From: G965227875 sp965227875 | GTDB lineage: Bacteria > Pseudomonadota > Alphaproteobacteria > Rhizobiales > JAJFHC01 | DNA: 64,000 nt | Direction of reading: 5' to 3' | NCBI GenBank assembly: GCA_965227875.1 | Contig: OZ245783.1 | Location: 1,798,001 to 1,862,000, forward strand | Part shown: positions 1 to 8,911 of the stretch, piece after piece | Numbering within the stretch: position 1 is the stretch's first letter | Layout of the letters: every line of letters starts with the position of its first letter | Notes under the pieces: model-generated | What the model saw: the letters and a program-made list of their open reading frames with translations, nothing else | Told to the model about the DNA's origin: nothing | Databases searched by the model: none | Made by a program: the position numbers and the translations under genes

Positions 1-113
1 GGGTTTCGGTCATGTGTTCGCAGATCGGCGAGCCGGACGGCCCGCGCAGGTTCCCATCACGAGGATCGGCGCTGTCCGCGCCGCTGTTGTCTTATACCGC
101 GCTTTTTGCCGGC

Positions 114-497
114 TCAGTCAAATATGTCCCGTGCCGCCCCGCCGGGCGCGCTGCTCCGGCCGAGCAGGTAGACCCACCAGAACAGGTTGACTACGGGAAC
201 GGTGATCAGGACGTTCCACCAGCGCGACAGGCCGGCGTCGTTGGTCCGGTGGACCGACCAGATCACGTGGAATACGGCCGCAACGACCAGCACCGCCGCG
301 ACCGCGGACAGGGCCCCGATACCGGACAGGCGGCTCATGAACATGTTCACGGCGACGAGCAGCGCCATGAGTGGCACCGTACGGAACGCATAGGCCCGGC
401 GGTCCTTCTTCTTTGCCGCGCTGGCAAGAACCACCGGCAGCAGGGTAACGCTCAGCGCAGCCGCCAGCATCGCGAGTTGCCAGATGCCGATTATCAT
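114..497 (-). CDS. Small four-helix membrane protein, DUF805-like
   Basis: A 127-residue integral membrane protein of unknown function. Hydrophobic segments lie at about residues 3-26, 41-57, 62-80 and 93-112. The stretch RTNDAGLSRWW just before the last helix resembles the R-x2-D-x-G-x-S-x-W-W signature of DUF805 proteins, so a distant DUF805 relationship is likely but unproven. An AGGAG sequence sits about 10 nt upstream of the ATG, supporting this start. It runs in the same direction as the autotransporter upstream, 210 bp away, and probably has its own promoter. The first 113 bases of the window, downstream of it, hold no gene I can support. Confidence 0.7.
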   Translation of the reverse strand: MIIGIWQLAMLAAALSVTLLPVVLASAAKKKDRRAYAFRTVPLMALLVAVNMFMSRLSGIGALSAVAAVLVVAAVFHVIWSVHRTNDAGLSRWWNVLITVPVVNLFWWVYLLGRSSAPGGAARDIFD

Positions 498-707
498 GTT
501 CCGCAGGCTCCTTCGGACGGCGCTGCACCGTGAGGCAAGCCGGTTCGCGCGTTGCGGCAGACTACCGGAAACCGGCTTTCACTGGAAACATGCCTCTGCG
601 GACCGCCTGTGGCACGCACCGAACGGCGGGCCGGCGGGAACGTGCTGAGGCGCGGCGTGCGGCACGCGGGTTGATCTGCGTTCAAGGTCCCGTCCGGTCC
701 CTGGACG

Positions 708-2390
708 TCAGAATGGCATGCCGACGCGCGCGGAACCGCCGTAGCTGGTGTAGTCACCTGACCCGAGCCCGCCGACGTCGCCCTTTACGGTGATGCTGAG
801 CCCCTTTGCGGTGTGGGCATCGAGGCCCAGCGATATGCGTGCGGAGAGAATGTCGCCGAAGTCGGGCAGGCCGCTCGAAGGCGCGTTCGCCCGGTTGGAG
901 AAGTCATACTCGCCCTTGACCGAGATCCATGGCGTAATCGTGTCCCCGTTTTCCGCGCGAAGGACGTATCCGACCCTGGGCCCGAGCGAGACGCGGCCCG
1001 CTTTCACCGTGCGGCCCGAATGGCGCACGCCGGCCGTGTCCGTGTAGGCGTCCTGGTCCTCATGGGCATAGAAGACGCCCAGCGCGGGCTCGACGAAGTA
1101 CCCGTCCACGTCCCAGCGCCCCTTCAGCCGGGCCGCGAGCGTGATGCGGTCGGCGGAAAATGTGCCCCTGGTTCCGCCGGACCTGTTGTCATAGTCGGAA
1201 TAGGTATAGGCGGCGAGCACGTCGAGGCGGGCACTTTCTCCGAGTTTCACCCCGGCATAGGGCCCCACCGTGTAACCGTCGGCATCGAAACCGCCCGTCG
1301 TGCCGGCCATGTCCGTGTCGAAGTCGGCAAGCCCGTACCCTGCGAGGACGCCGATCACGACGGTCTCGCCGACCCGCAGGTCCGCCCCCGCGAGCAGGTT
1401 GCCCGTATGCCCGTCGAATGACGATCCATCACCGTCGTAGAAGGTCCAGTCTCCCTTGAGCCAGACGTTCCAGTCCGGGTCGCTGCCGTCCGCGGAGACC
1501 GGCACGGCATGGACCGGACTGCCGTTCCCGTCGCGCGGCAGGTCCGCGAGACGCGACCGCAATGCCTCGGCGCGGCGGGCCATCAGCCAGTTCCGCGTCC
1601 CCCGTGCCGAAACGGAAAACCCGGCCGCCGTGACCAGCGGCCCCTCGCCGTCCGAAAACGCCTCGTCCAGCGCACCGAAGGCGCCGTCGGTAATGGCGGT
1701 CGACTGCGCGCGAATGACGAGGTCGGTGAAGGCCGACTGCTGCCCCTCGAGATCGCCGTTGCCCTGTTCGGAGCCGAACACGCCGCCGGTTATGGTGATC
1801 GACTGGATCTCCTGCGTGGCCGGCGACTGCCTGAAGGTCCCGACAACGGTGATCTTGTAGGTCACGCCGGCCTTTACGATGGTCATGACATAGGTCTGGG
1901 CACCCGCGTCCGCGGCGGAAAAATTGATCCGGTGGACACCGAAGCCCACATCGTCCGACGACGCGATATTGCCTCCGGCGGAAGGCGAGATGTCGACGCT
2001 CGTCACCAGATGAGGTCCGTAATCGCCGGCATTTCCCGCGCCCCCGACACCCTGGCCGGGCGTGATGAAGTCCCCGTGCGTCAGAAAACCGTTGTCGGTT
2101 TCGATGTCGATGCCGTTGGTCGCGAAGCCTGTCGACCCCAGGGCCCGGTTCCGGCAGATGCCCAGGTCGATGTCGAATTCCCAGTGCACGTCGGACGAGC
2201 CGAGGCTCGCTGGAGTGAAGGGGCAAGACACCATCGCCTGAGCCGATTGCGGTGCTGCCAGCAGTGCGGCTAGCGCCCCGAAGACCGCGATCAAGGCGCA
2301 CGTTGCCTTGACCGCGCCGAAAACGCCGCCGGGCCCAGCCCGCCCGGTTGCCTGGTGGCATGTCCTGTATGTCATGATCAGGCCGATCAT
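708..2390 (-). CDS. Autotransporter outer-membrane beta-barrel protein
   Basis: A 560-residue protein with a hydrophobic N-terminal signal (about residues 25-52, cleavage expected after AQSAQA), an extracellular or passenger part to about residue 290, and a C-terminal barrel of alternating amphipathic strands (about 295-560) ending in the terminal Phe typical of outer-membrane barrels. The barrel strands are rich in G-Y/F-D alternations (for example VIGVLAGYGLADF), as in the autotransporter beta domain family. The passenger is short and shows no catalytic motif I recognise, so an adhesin-like or structural role is only a guess. GGGGAG lies about 5 nt before this ATG. It is divergent from the LysR gene, which may control it. 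Confidence 0.8.
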   Translation of the reverse strand: MIGLIMTYRTCHQATGRAGPGGVFGAVKATCALIAVFGALAALLAAPQSAQAMVSCPFTPASLGSSDVHWEFDIDLGICRNRALGSTGFATNGIDIETDNGFLTHGDFITPGQGVGGAGNAGDYGPHLVTSVDISPSAGGNIASSDDVGFGVHRINFSAADAGAQTYVMTIVKAGVTYKITVVGTFRQSPATQEIQSITITGGVFGSEQGNGDLEGQQSAFTDLVIRAQSTAITDGAFGALDEAFSDGEGPLVTAAGFSVSARGTRNWLMARRAEALRSRLADLPRDGNGSPVHAVPVSADGSDPDWNVWLKGDWTFYDGDGSSFDGHTGNLLAGADLRVGETVVIGVLAGYGLADFDTDMAGTTGGFDADGYTVGPYAGVKLGESARLDVLAAYTYSDYDNRSGGTRGTFSADRITLAARLKGRWDVDGYFVEPALGVFYAHEDQDAYTDTAGVRHSGRTVKAGRVSLGPRVGYVLRAENGDTITPWISVKGEYDFSNRANAPSSGLPDFGDILSARISLGLDAHTAKGLSITVKGDVGGLGSGDYTSYGGSARVGMPF

Positions 2391-2607
2391 CGCTCCCCGA
2401 TGCCCCGTCTGTTGCCTCAGGTCCGGTTGCTCCGGATCCGTTGTTCTTGACTGCCGGAAAATCTAGTCCGCCGGTTTCACCAAGGGAAATTCGAATATCC
2501 CATATGTCATATGAACATTGTGAATTTGACTTGCGCGACAGGCTGGCTACTTAGATGTGATATCAAAACTGTTCATACCTGATTCCATTTTGCGGGGGAG
2601 GCTGGGC
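2391..2607. promoter_or_regulatory. Divergent intergenic region with candidate LysR operator
   Basis: This is a locally AT-rich 217-bp gap between the autotransporter and the LysR gene. It holds CATATG-T-CATATG (2501-2513) and an inverted pair TATGAAC (2510-2516) / GTTCATA (2571-2577) about 54 nt apart. LysR regulators usually bind dyads with a T-N11-A core upstream of a divergent target. That these dyads are the operator is inference. Confidence 0.4.
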
Positions 2608-3531
2608 ATGAATCTCAAGGGTATCGATCTCAACCTGTTTCTGGTGTTCAACGCGGTCTACGAAACCAGGAACACGAGCCGCGCGGCCGAACTTCTCGGC
2701 ACGAGCCAGCCTGCGGTCAGCCACGCGCTCGGGCGGCTGCGCGACAGACTGGACGATCCGCTTTTCAAGCGGGGAAGGCGGGGCGTCGAGCCGACCCAGC
2801 TTGCGGACTCGCTGGCGCCGTCGGTCCGGCTCGCCCTCGATACCCTCGACAAGTCACTGGGGCTCAACCGCGAGTTCGCGCCCGCCGAAACCTCGCGGCG
2901 GTTCAGGTTGATGCTCATGGATGTGCTCGAGCCGCTGATCACGCCGGGCCTGTTCGCGACCCTGGCTACGCAGGCACCCGACATTTCCATCGATCTGATC
3001 GGCCTGGAACCGACGACCCTGGAACACAGCCTGAAGTCGAAGGAGATCGACGTCGGGCTCTACACCCATCCTCTCGAGGCGGCCGAACTTCGCGTACGCC
3101 ATATTCACGAGGAAAAGGTCGTGCTCATCGCGCGCAGGGACAACGCCTTGATTGGCGGCCTGCGAAAGCTCGATCTCGAAACCTACAGCAAGCTGAGATT
3201 CGCGCTACTCGAGGAATCGAAGGCAAGGTTGACCCACGTCACGCAGAAACTGTCGAGCACCGGAATCCAGCGCAAGACCGTCTGCCGCGTACCGCGGGTC
3301 GGACACCTGGCGCATATCGTCGCGACGAGCGACCTCGTCGGCCACGTCACCGCCTCTTACGCCCGGATCTTTGCCGAAAAGTTCGACCTCGACGTGTTCG
3401 ACCTTCCCATCGAGGTCAAGCATCAGCAGTTCTACATGATGTGGCACTCCGATTTCGACCGGGATCCGGGACATCGATGGATCCGCGAGCTTCTGGCCGA
3501 GATCCTGGGCGACGCGAATTCGGACGGCTAG
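2608..3531 (+). CDS. LysR-family transcriptional regulator
   Basis: A 307-residue regulator. The winged helix-turn-helix covers about residues 1-65 (NTSRAAELLGTSQPAVSHAL is the recognition helix region), followed by a periplasmic-binding-protein-like effector domain (about 90-300). The N-terminus MNLKGIDLNLFLVF is like the NodD-type branch of LysR proteins. I chose the ATG preceded by GGGGGAGG. An in-frame ATG 51 bp further upstream would add a non-homologous tail. The effector is unknown. The divergent autotransporter is the natural first target. The gene converges on priA with a 40-bp gap. Confidence 0.9.
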   Translation: MNLKGIDLNLFLVFNAVYETRNTSRAAELLGTSQPAVSHALGRLRDRLDDPLFKRGRRGVEPTQLADSLAPSVRLALDTLDKSLGLNREFAPAETSRRFRLMLMDVLEPLITPGLFATLATQAPDISIDLIGLEPTTLEHSLKSKEIDVGLYTHPLEAAELRVRHIHEEKVVLIARRDNALIGGLRKLDLETYSKLRFALLEESKARLTHVTQKLSSTGIQRKTVCRVPRVGHLAHIVATSDLVGHVTASYARIFAEKFDLDVFDLPIEVKHQQFYMMWHSDFDRDPGHRWIRELLAEILGDANSDG

Positions 3532-3571
3532 GCCGCGCCCGTCCCGGCGAACCGGCCCCACGGACACGCCC

Positions 3572-5761
3572 TCACATGAAACTCTGCGGATCGATGTCGA
3601 TGGCGAGCCGTACGCTGCCGCGCGGCCTGGTGGCCTCGCCCAGCCATGTGCGGATGTAGTCCTGGATGTTGAAGTCGCGGACGGACTTGATCAGCAGCCT
3701 GACCCGGTGACGTCCGCGCAGGAGGGCGATCGGCGCCGGCGCGGGACCGAGCACGCGCACGCCCGTGGTGTGCGGCGCGGTCCGCGCGAGCATCTCGGCA
3801 TATCGCATGGCGTCGGCGGCGTCCGCCGCCGAGACGACCATGGCCGCCAGCCTGCCGTAGGGCGGCAGCCCCGCCTGTTCGCGCGCCCGTGTCTCGCAGT
3901 CGTAGAATCGGTCGCGGTCGCCGCTGATCAGGGCCTCCATGAGCGGATGGTCGGGCTGGTAGGTCTGGAGAAGCGCGCGGCCGGGCCGGTCGCCTCGCCC
4001 CGCGCGGCCGGCAACCTGGCGCAGCAGCTGGTAGGTGCGCTCCGCCGCCCGCGGATCGCCCGTGCCGAGGCCGATATCCGCGTCGACGACCCCGACCAGC
4101 GTGAGCTGGGGAAAGTTGTGGCCCTTGGCGACAAGCTGCGTCCCGATGACAAGATCGTATTCACCTTCCGCGATCGCCGTCAGCGTATCGCGCAGGGCCT
4201 CGCCGCGCAGGAGGTCGCTGGAGAGGATGGTGACGCGCGCGTCGGGGAAGGTGTCCGCGACCTCTTCCGCGAGACGTTCGACACCGGGGCCGCAGGCGAC
4301 GAGCGAGTCCGCCGTGCCGCATTCCGGACAAGAGCCCGGCACGTCCGCCTGGTGGCCGCAATGATGGCACAGCAGGTGCCGGCGGAACCTGTGCTCGACC
4401 AGCCAGGTGTCGCAATTGGGACACTGGAGACGGTGGCCGCAGGTCCGGCAGAGCGTCAGCGGGGCATAGCCGCGGCGATTGAGAAACAGGAGCACCTGCT
4501 CGCCGGCGCCCAGGGTCTGCGCGACGGCCTCGCGCATGCGCGGCGCGAGCCATTTCCCGCGCTCCGGCCCCTCGCTGCGCATGTCGATGGCCGAGACCAC
4601 GGGCATGGTCGCCCCGCCGTGGCGCCGGTCGAGCTCAACGCAGCCATAGCGGCCGCGCTCGACGTTGTGGAGCGTCTCCAGCGACGGGGTGGCGCTGCTG
4701 AGGACCGCCGGGATCTTGCCCAGCGCGGCCCGCACCACCGCCATGTCCCGGGCGTGGTAGGTCACGCCGTCTTCCTGCTTGAAGGCCGGGTCGTGCTCTT
4801 CGTCGACGACGATGAGGCCGAGGTCGCTGAACGGCAGGAAGAGCGCGGAGCGCGCGCCCACCACGATACGCGCGCTGCCATCCGCGACCCCGCGCCAGAC
4901 CCGTTCGCGCTCGCGCGACCTGATGGCCGAATGCCACTCCGCCGGCCGGACGCCGAAGCGCCGTTCGAAACGGTCGAGAAACTGGCCGGTCAGGGCGATC
5001 TCCGGCAGCAGGACCAGGGTCTGCGCCCCGCGCGCCAGCGCCGCGGACAGCGCCTCGAGATAGACCTCCGTCTTGCCCGACCCGGTGACCCCGTCGAGCA
5101 CGGTGACGCTGTACCCGCCCGAGGCGACGAGCCGGGTCATCTCCGCCGCCGCGTCCTGCTGGAGGTCCGACAGCGTAACGTCGCTCGCATCCGTGCGGGG
5201 CTCCTCGAACGGGACGAAGGCCGGCAGGGGGGCTTCCGCCAGCGCACCCGTCCCCACCAGTCCGTGCACCACGCCGGGACTGACCCCCGCCTCGCGGGCC
5301 AGTTCGGCGGGTGGCCACACCGCAAGGGACACGGCCATGTCGAGGACCCGCCTCCTTTGCGGCGTCATCCGTTCGGGCTCCCGGCCCGTCAGCGTGACCC
5401 CGGTCCTCGCGCGCGGCGGGCCCAGTGCTTCGGGAACCCGCATGGCCATGCGCAGCACCGCGCCCGGCGGCGACAGCGTATAGTCGGCGATCCAGTCGAT
5501 GAAGCGACGCTGGAGCGCGCTCATCGGAGCGGCGTCGAACCGTCCGGACACGTCGCGCAGTTTCGCGTCCGGCAGATCGTCTCCCGCCACCGCCCAAACG
5601 ACCCCGGCCATCTGCCGCGGGCCGAGCGGCACCTGCACGAAATCGCCCGGTTCCGCGTCGATGTGCGGCGGACAGCGGTAGGTATAGGCCTCCGGCAGGG
5701 CGAGCGGCAGCAGCACCCGGAGGTTGCGGCCCTTGCCCGCGATCTTGTCCTGTTTCGTCAT
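3572..5761 (-). CDS. priA: Primosomal replication helicase PriA
   Basis: A 729-residue 3'-5' superfamily-2 helicase that reloads the replisome at stalled forks. In order it has the N-terminal 3'-flap/DNA-binding region (about 1-110), a winged helix, Walker A GVTGSGKT (224-231), a DEEH box, and an eight-cysteine zinc-binding insertion (pairs such as CRTCG, CPNC, CHHCG, CPECG) between the helicase lobes. Length matches the family. The start was placed at MTKQDKIAGK because PriA homology begins just after it. An upstream in-frame ATG would add 33 residues of low-complexity sequence. It is divergent from the transaldolase gene across 195 bp. Confidence 0.95.
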   Translation of the reverse strand: MTKQDKIAGKGRNLRVLLPLALPEAYTYRCPPHIDAEPGDFVQVPLGPRQMAGVVWAVAGDDLPDAKLRDVSGRFDAAPMSALQRRFIDWIADYTLSPPGAVLRMAMRVPEALGPPRARTGVTLTGREPERMTPQRRRVLDMAVSLAVWPPAELAREAGVSPGVVHGLVGTGALAEAPLPAFVPFEEPRTDASDVTLSDLQQDAAAEMTRLVASGGYSVTVLDGVTGSGKTEVYLEALSAALARGAQTLVLLPEIALTGQFLDRFERRFGVRPAEWHSAIRSRERERVWRGVADGSARIVVGARSALFLPFSDLGLIVVDEEHDPAFKQEDGVTYHARDMAVVRAALGKIPAVLSSATPSLETLHNVERGRYGCVELDRRHGGATMPVVSAIDMRSEGPERGKWLAPRMREAVAQTLGAGEQVLLFLNRRGYAPLTLCRTCGHRLQCPNCDTWLVEHRFRRHLLCHHCGHQADVPGSCPECGTADSLVACGPGVERLAEEVADTFPDARVTILSSDLLRGEALRDTLTAIAEGEYDLVIGTQLVAKGHNFPQLTLVGVVDADIGLGTGDPRAAERTYQLLRQVAGRAGRGDRPGRALLQTYQPDHPLMEALISGDRDRFYDCETRAREQAGLPPYGRLAAMVVSAADAADAMRYAEMLARTAPHTTGVRVLGPAPAPIALLRGRHRVRLLIKSVRDFNIQDYIRTWLGEATRPRGSVRLAIDIDPQSFM

Positions 5762-5956
5762 CGGTCCGGGCCCGCGCCACGCGATTCGTTCACGCCGCCA
5801 TCTTAGCCTCCCGGGACACCGGGGGAAGGCATGCGGCGTGTCCGGCCGGACTGGCGGCATTGATATTGTCGAGGCTTCGTGACAGTTTGCGCCTCAGCCA
5901 TGGCGGAGCGCGCTCCGCCTGATTCGATGAATGCCGAGCCCACCGGAAAACGCACC

Positions 5957-6613
5957 ATGAAATTCTTTGTCGACACGGCGGAAATCAGCGAAATCCGCGA
6001 ACTGAATGAAACCGGGATGGTCGACGGCGTAACCACCAATCCGTCGCTGGTGGCCAAGTCCGGCCGCGACTTCAAGGAAGTCATCGCCGAGATCTGCGCC
6101 GAAGTCGCCGGACCGGTCAGCGCGGAAGTCACGGCGACCGACGCCGCGGCCATGATCGAGGAAGGCCGCATTCTCGCCGACATCGCCGAGAACGTCGCCG
6201 TCAAGGTCCCGCTCACCTGGGACGGGCTGAAGGCTTGCCGCGCGCTTTCCTCCTCGAACATCATGGTCAACGTGACCCTGTGCTTCAGCGCCAACCAGGC
6301 GCTGCTCGCCGCGAAGGCCGGCGCAACGTTCATTTCCCCCTTCATCGGGCGGCTCGACGATCTCGGCCTGGACGGCATGGAACTGATCGACGAGATCCGC
6401 ACCATCTACGACAATTACGACGCGATCGACACGGAGATCCTCGCCGCCTCGATACGCTCGGCAAACCACGTCAAGCTGTCCGCGCTTTCCGGGGCCGATG
6501 TCGCCACGGTTCCCCCGGGCGTCCTGCGCGGGCTCGTCAAACATGTGCTGACCGACAAGGGCCTCGATGCCTTCCTCAGCGACTGGAACAAGACTGGCCA
6601 GAGCATCGGCTGA
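5957..6613 (+). CDS. tal: Small-type transaldolase / fructose-6-phosphate aldolase family
   Basis: A 218-residue TIM-barrel enzyme of the short transaldolase (TalC/FSA) family, acting in the non-oxidative pentose phosphate pathway or as a fructose-6-phosphate aldolase. The Schiff-base lysine is expected at K83 in AVKVPLTWDG, and the early motif GVTTNPSLVAK is diagnostic. The start at MKFFVDTAEI matches the family. Transaldolase and FSA activity cannot be separated by eye. Its 3' end overlaps the predicted xerC start by 47 bp, so the two are probably co-transcribed. Confidence 0.9.
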   Translation: MKFFVDTAEISEIRELNETGMVDGVTTNPSLVAKSGRDFKEVIAEICAEVAGPVSAEVTATDAAAMIEEGRILADIAENVAVKVPLTWDGLKACRALSSSNIMVNVTLCFSANQALLAAKAGATFISPFIGRLDDLGLDGMELIDEIRTIYDNYDAIDTEILAASIRSANHVKLSALSGADVATVPPGVLRGLVKHVLTDKGLDAFLSDWNKTGQSIG

Positions 6614-7589
6614 CGCCACGTCCGGCCGGATCACCGATACTGCCAAGGCCTTCGCCGACGAGGGCGCGGCCCGCGCGCTCGACGGGTGGCTCGACTACCT
6701 GGTTTCCGAAAAACGGGCGTCCGCCAACACGGTCGACGCCTATGTCCGCGACCTCGAGGTTTTCTTTTCTTTTCTTTCGGGCCATCTCGGCGGTCATGTG
6801 ACCCTTAATGCCCTGCGGGACCTGCGGACGGTCGATTTCCGCGCTTTTCTGGCAGCCCGGCGCAACGATGACCTTTCGAGCCGTTCGCTTGCCCGCGCGC
6901 TTTCGGCCTTGCGTTCTTTTTTCCGTTTTCTCGAAAGAAAGAACATTCTCGCAAATCCGCACCTGAGCGCCCTGAGATCGCCGAAAATCCCCCGCGCCCT
7001 GCCGCGTTCGGTTGCCCCGGACGCGGCGCGCGCCATGACGGACGGCGATGCCGTGGCCTCCGTCTCCAGGGGCGTCACCTGGATCGATACCCGGGATTCC
7101 GCCGTGCTCCTCCTGCTCTACGGCTGCGGGCTCCGGATCTCCGAGGCCCTCGGCCTGAACCGCCGGGACATACCGGGAAACGGCGGGCCGGACACCCTGC
7201 GCATCACCGGCAAGGGCGGCAAGACCCGGGTCGTCCCGGTGATCCCGCTCGCCGCCGACGCCATCCGCCGCTATCTCGAACTCTGTCCATGGCAACCCGG
7301 TCCGGACGGCCCGCTTTTTGTCGGCGAGAAGGGTGGGCGGCTCAATGCCCGCAACATCCAGCTCCTCGTCCAGCGCCTGCGCGGTGCGCTCGGCCTGCCG
7401 GAAAAGACCACGCCGCATGCGCTGCGGCACAGCTTCGCGACCCACCTGCTGGGCGCCGGCGGCGACCTCCGCACCATCCAGGAGCTGCTCGGTCACGCCA
7501 GCCTCTCGAGCACCCAGATCTACACGGAGATGGATCGCCGGCACCTTCTCGACGTCTACGACAGGGCCCATCCCGGCGCGCGCCGGTAG
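6567..7589 (+). CDS. xerC: Tyrosine recombinase XerC
   Basis: A 340-residue site-specific recombinase that resolves chromosome dimers at dif together with a XerD partner. An N-terminal core-binding SAM-like domain (about 35-125) precedes the catalytic domain with Arg in GCGLRISEALGL, Lys in TGKGGKTRVVP, H-x2-R in HALRHSF, His in LLGHASLSSTQ and the nucleophile Tyr at about 319 (QIYTEMD). The first 30 residues have no family match, and the true start may be a non-ATG codon after the transaldolase stop. The stretch 6760-6950 is unusually pyrimidine-rich for this gene. XerC rather than XerD is inferred from its place beside priA and the transaldolase gene. Confidence 0.85.
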   Translation: MPSSATGTRLARASADATSGRITDTAKAFADEGAARALDGWLDYLVSEKRASANTVDAYVRDLEVFFSFLSGHLGGHVTLNALRDLRTVDFRAFLAARRNDDLSSRSLARALSALRSFFRFLERKNILANPHLSALRSPKIPRALPRSVAPDAARAMTDGDAVASVSRGVTWIDTRDSAVLLLLYGCGLRISEALGLNRRDIPGNGGPDTLRITGKGGKTRVVPVIPLAADAIRRYLELCPWQPGPDGPLFVGEKGGRLNARNIQLLVQRLRGALGLPEKTTPHALRHSFATHLLGAGGDLRTIQELLGHASLSSTQIYTEMDRRHLLDVYDRAHPGARR

Positions 7590-7705
7590 TCGGACGTCAC
7601 GCCCGGGACGCCGCCCGCTGAACTATATGTGATCGGAGTTTAATTTCCGCGCCGCCGCAGCGCCGCTAGAACCTCTCGACATCGGCACTCGACGAGACGG
7701 CGGTC

Positions 7706-8431
7706 ATGGATCTGGTTTTCGGTTATCTGGCGGGCATTCTGACGCTTCTGAACCCGTGCGTCCTCCCCGTCCTCCCCATCGTGCTGCTCGCGGCCCTGAA
7801 CCGGCATCCGGCCGGCCCTGTGGTGCTTGCCGCCGGCATGGGAGCGAGTTTCGTGGTGCTCGGGACAGCCGTGGCCGCGCTGGGGCCTGCGCTCGGCATC
7901 GACGAGACCACGGTCTCGAAGACCGCCGCCGCCTTCATGATGGCGTTCGGCGCCGCCCTACTCATCCCGCGGGTCGGCGCGGCCTTTTCCGCCGCCGCGG
8001 CCGGCGCATCGGGCTCCGCCTCCGCCACCCTCGACGGGCTGGAGAACGCGGACAGCCGGGGTGGCCTCCTGACCCAGGCCCTGACCGGTGTCCTGCTGGG
8101 CGCCGTCTGGTCGCCCTGCATCGGCCCGACCCTGGGCGGCGCCATTTCCCTGGCGGCGGAGGGCCGGAACGTGCCCTGGGCCGCGGCCATCATGACGGCC
8201 TTCGCCCTGGGCATCGGCAGCGTCATCGTGCTGCTGGCCTATGGCACGCGCGAAGCCATCATGCGCCGGCGCACGCGGCTCCAGTCCCTCGCCGAACGTG
8301 CCCGGCCGGTGACGGGTATCGTCCTGCTCGGTCTCGGCGCCGTGCTCTTCTTCGGCCTGCATCACCCGCTCGAAATCTGGCTTCTCGACAACCTGCCGCA
8401 CTGGTTCCAGGACCTGTCGGTGAAATTCTGA
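7706..8431 (+). CDS. CcdA-type transmembrane thiol-disulfide carrier
   Basis: A 241-residue membrane protein of the CcdA/DsbD transmembrane-domain family, which moves reducing equivalents from cytoplasmic thioredoxin to the periplasm. About six hydrophobic segments are visible. The paired redox cysteines sit in NPCVLPVLP (C18) and SPCIGPTLGG (C138), the two hallmark motifs. The thioredoxin-fold gene follows 25 bp downstream and is the likely periplasmic partner. This pair could serve cytochrome c maturation (ccm genes are at 56-59 kb) or general periplasmic thiol repair. The sequence does not decide. Confidence 0.85.
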   Translation: MDLVFGYLAGILTLLNPCVLPVLPIVLLAALNRHPAGPVVLAAGMGASFVVLGTAVAALGPALGIDETTVSKTAAAFMMAFGAALLIPRVGAAFSAAAAGASGSASATLDGLENADSRGGLLTQALTGVLLGAVWSPCIGPTLGGAISLAAEGRNVPWAAAIMTAFALGIGSVIVLLAYGTREAIMRRRTRLQSLAERARPVTGIVLLGLGAVLFFGLHHPLEIWLLDNLPHWFQDLSVKF

Positions 8432-8456
8432 AACGAACCCCGAAAAGGAGACCCCC

Positions 8457-8873
8457 ATGAACAGAAGAACCTTTGTCCCCGCGATCGCCGCCGTCGGCTT
8501 CGCCCTGGCGATCGGCTCCGGCGCTGCAATGGCTGGCGCCGGCGCGAAACACGTCAACTTCGACATGGCGAAGTTCGAAAGGCTCAAGGCCTCCGGCAAA
8601 CCCGTCATGCTCGATTTCTACGCCAGCTGGTGCAGCACCTGCCGCACCCAAGACCGGGTGCTCGGCGAATTGCAGCGCGAAAACGCGCGCTATGGCGGCA
8701 TCACCGTGATGCGGGTGGACTGGGATACCCATCGCGGCGGCGACTTCGTCAGGCAGCTGAAGGTCCCGCGCCGCTCGACCCTCGTGCTCTTCAGGGGCGG
8801 CAAGGAAGTCGGACGGGTCATCGCCCAGACGTCGCGCTCGGCCATCAGGACGCTGCTCGACAAGGGCGTCTGA
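8457..8873 (+). CDS. Exported thioredoxin-fold protein
   Basis: A 138-residue protein with a signal peptide (about 1-26, hydrophobic FVPAIAAVGFALAIG) and a thioredoxin domain whose active site is WCSTC (C59, C62), followed by the conserved Pro region near VPRRSTL. It resembles the C-terminal thioredoxin domain of DsbD as a separate polypeptide. With CcdA immediately upstream it reconstitutes the parts of DsbD in two genes. A good AAGGAG ribosome site lies just before the ATG. It is periplasmic, and the substrate is unknown. Confidence 0.85.
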   Translation: MNRRTFVPAIAAVGFALAIGSGAAMAGAGAKHVNFDMAKFERLKASGKPVMLDFYASWCSTCRTQDRVLGELQRENARYGGITVMRVDWDTHRGGDFVRQLKVPRRSTLVLFRGGKEVGRVIAQTSRSAIRTLLDKGV

Positions 8874-8911
8874 GACAGGTATTCGACCGGACCTTTCGGC
8901 CGGACAGCCCG

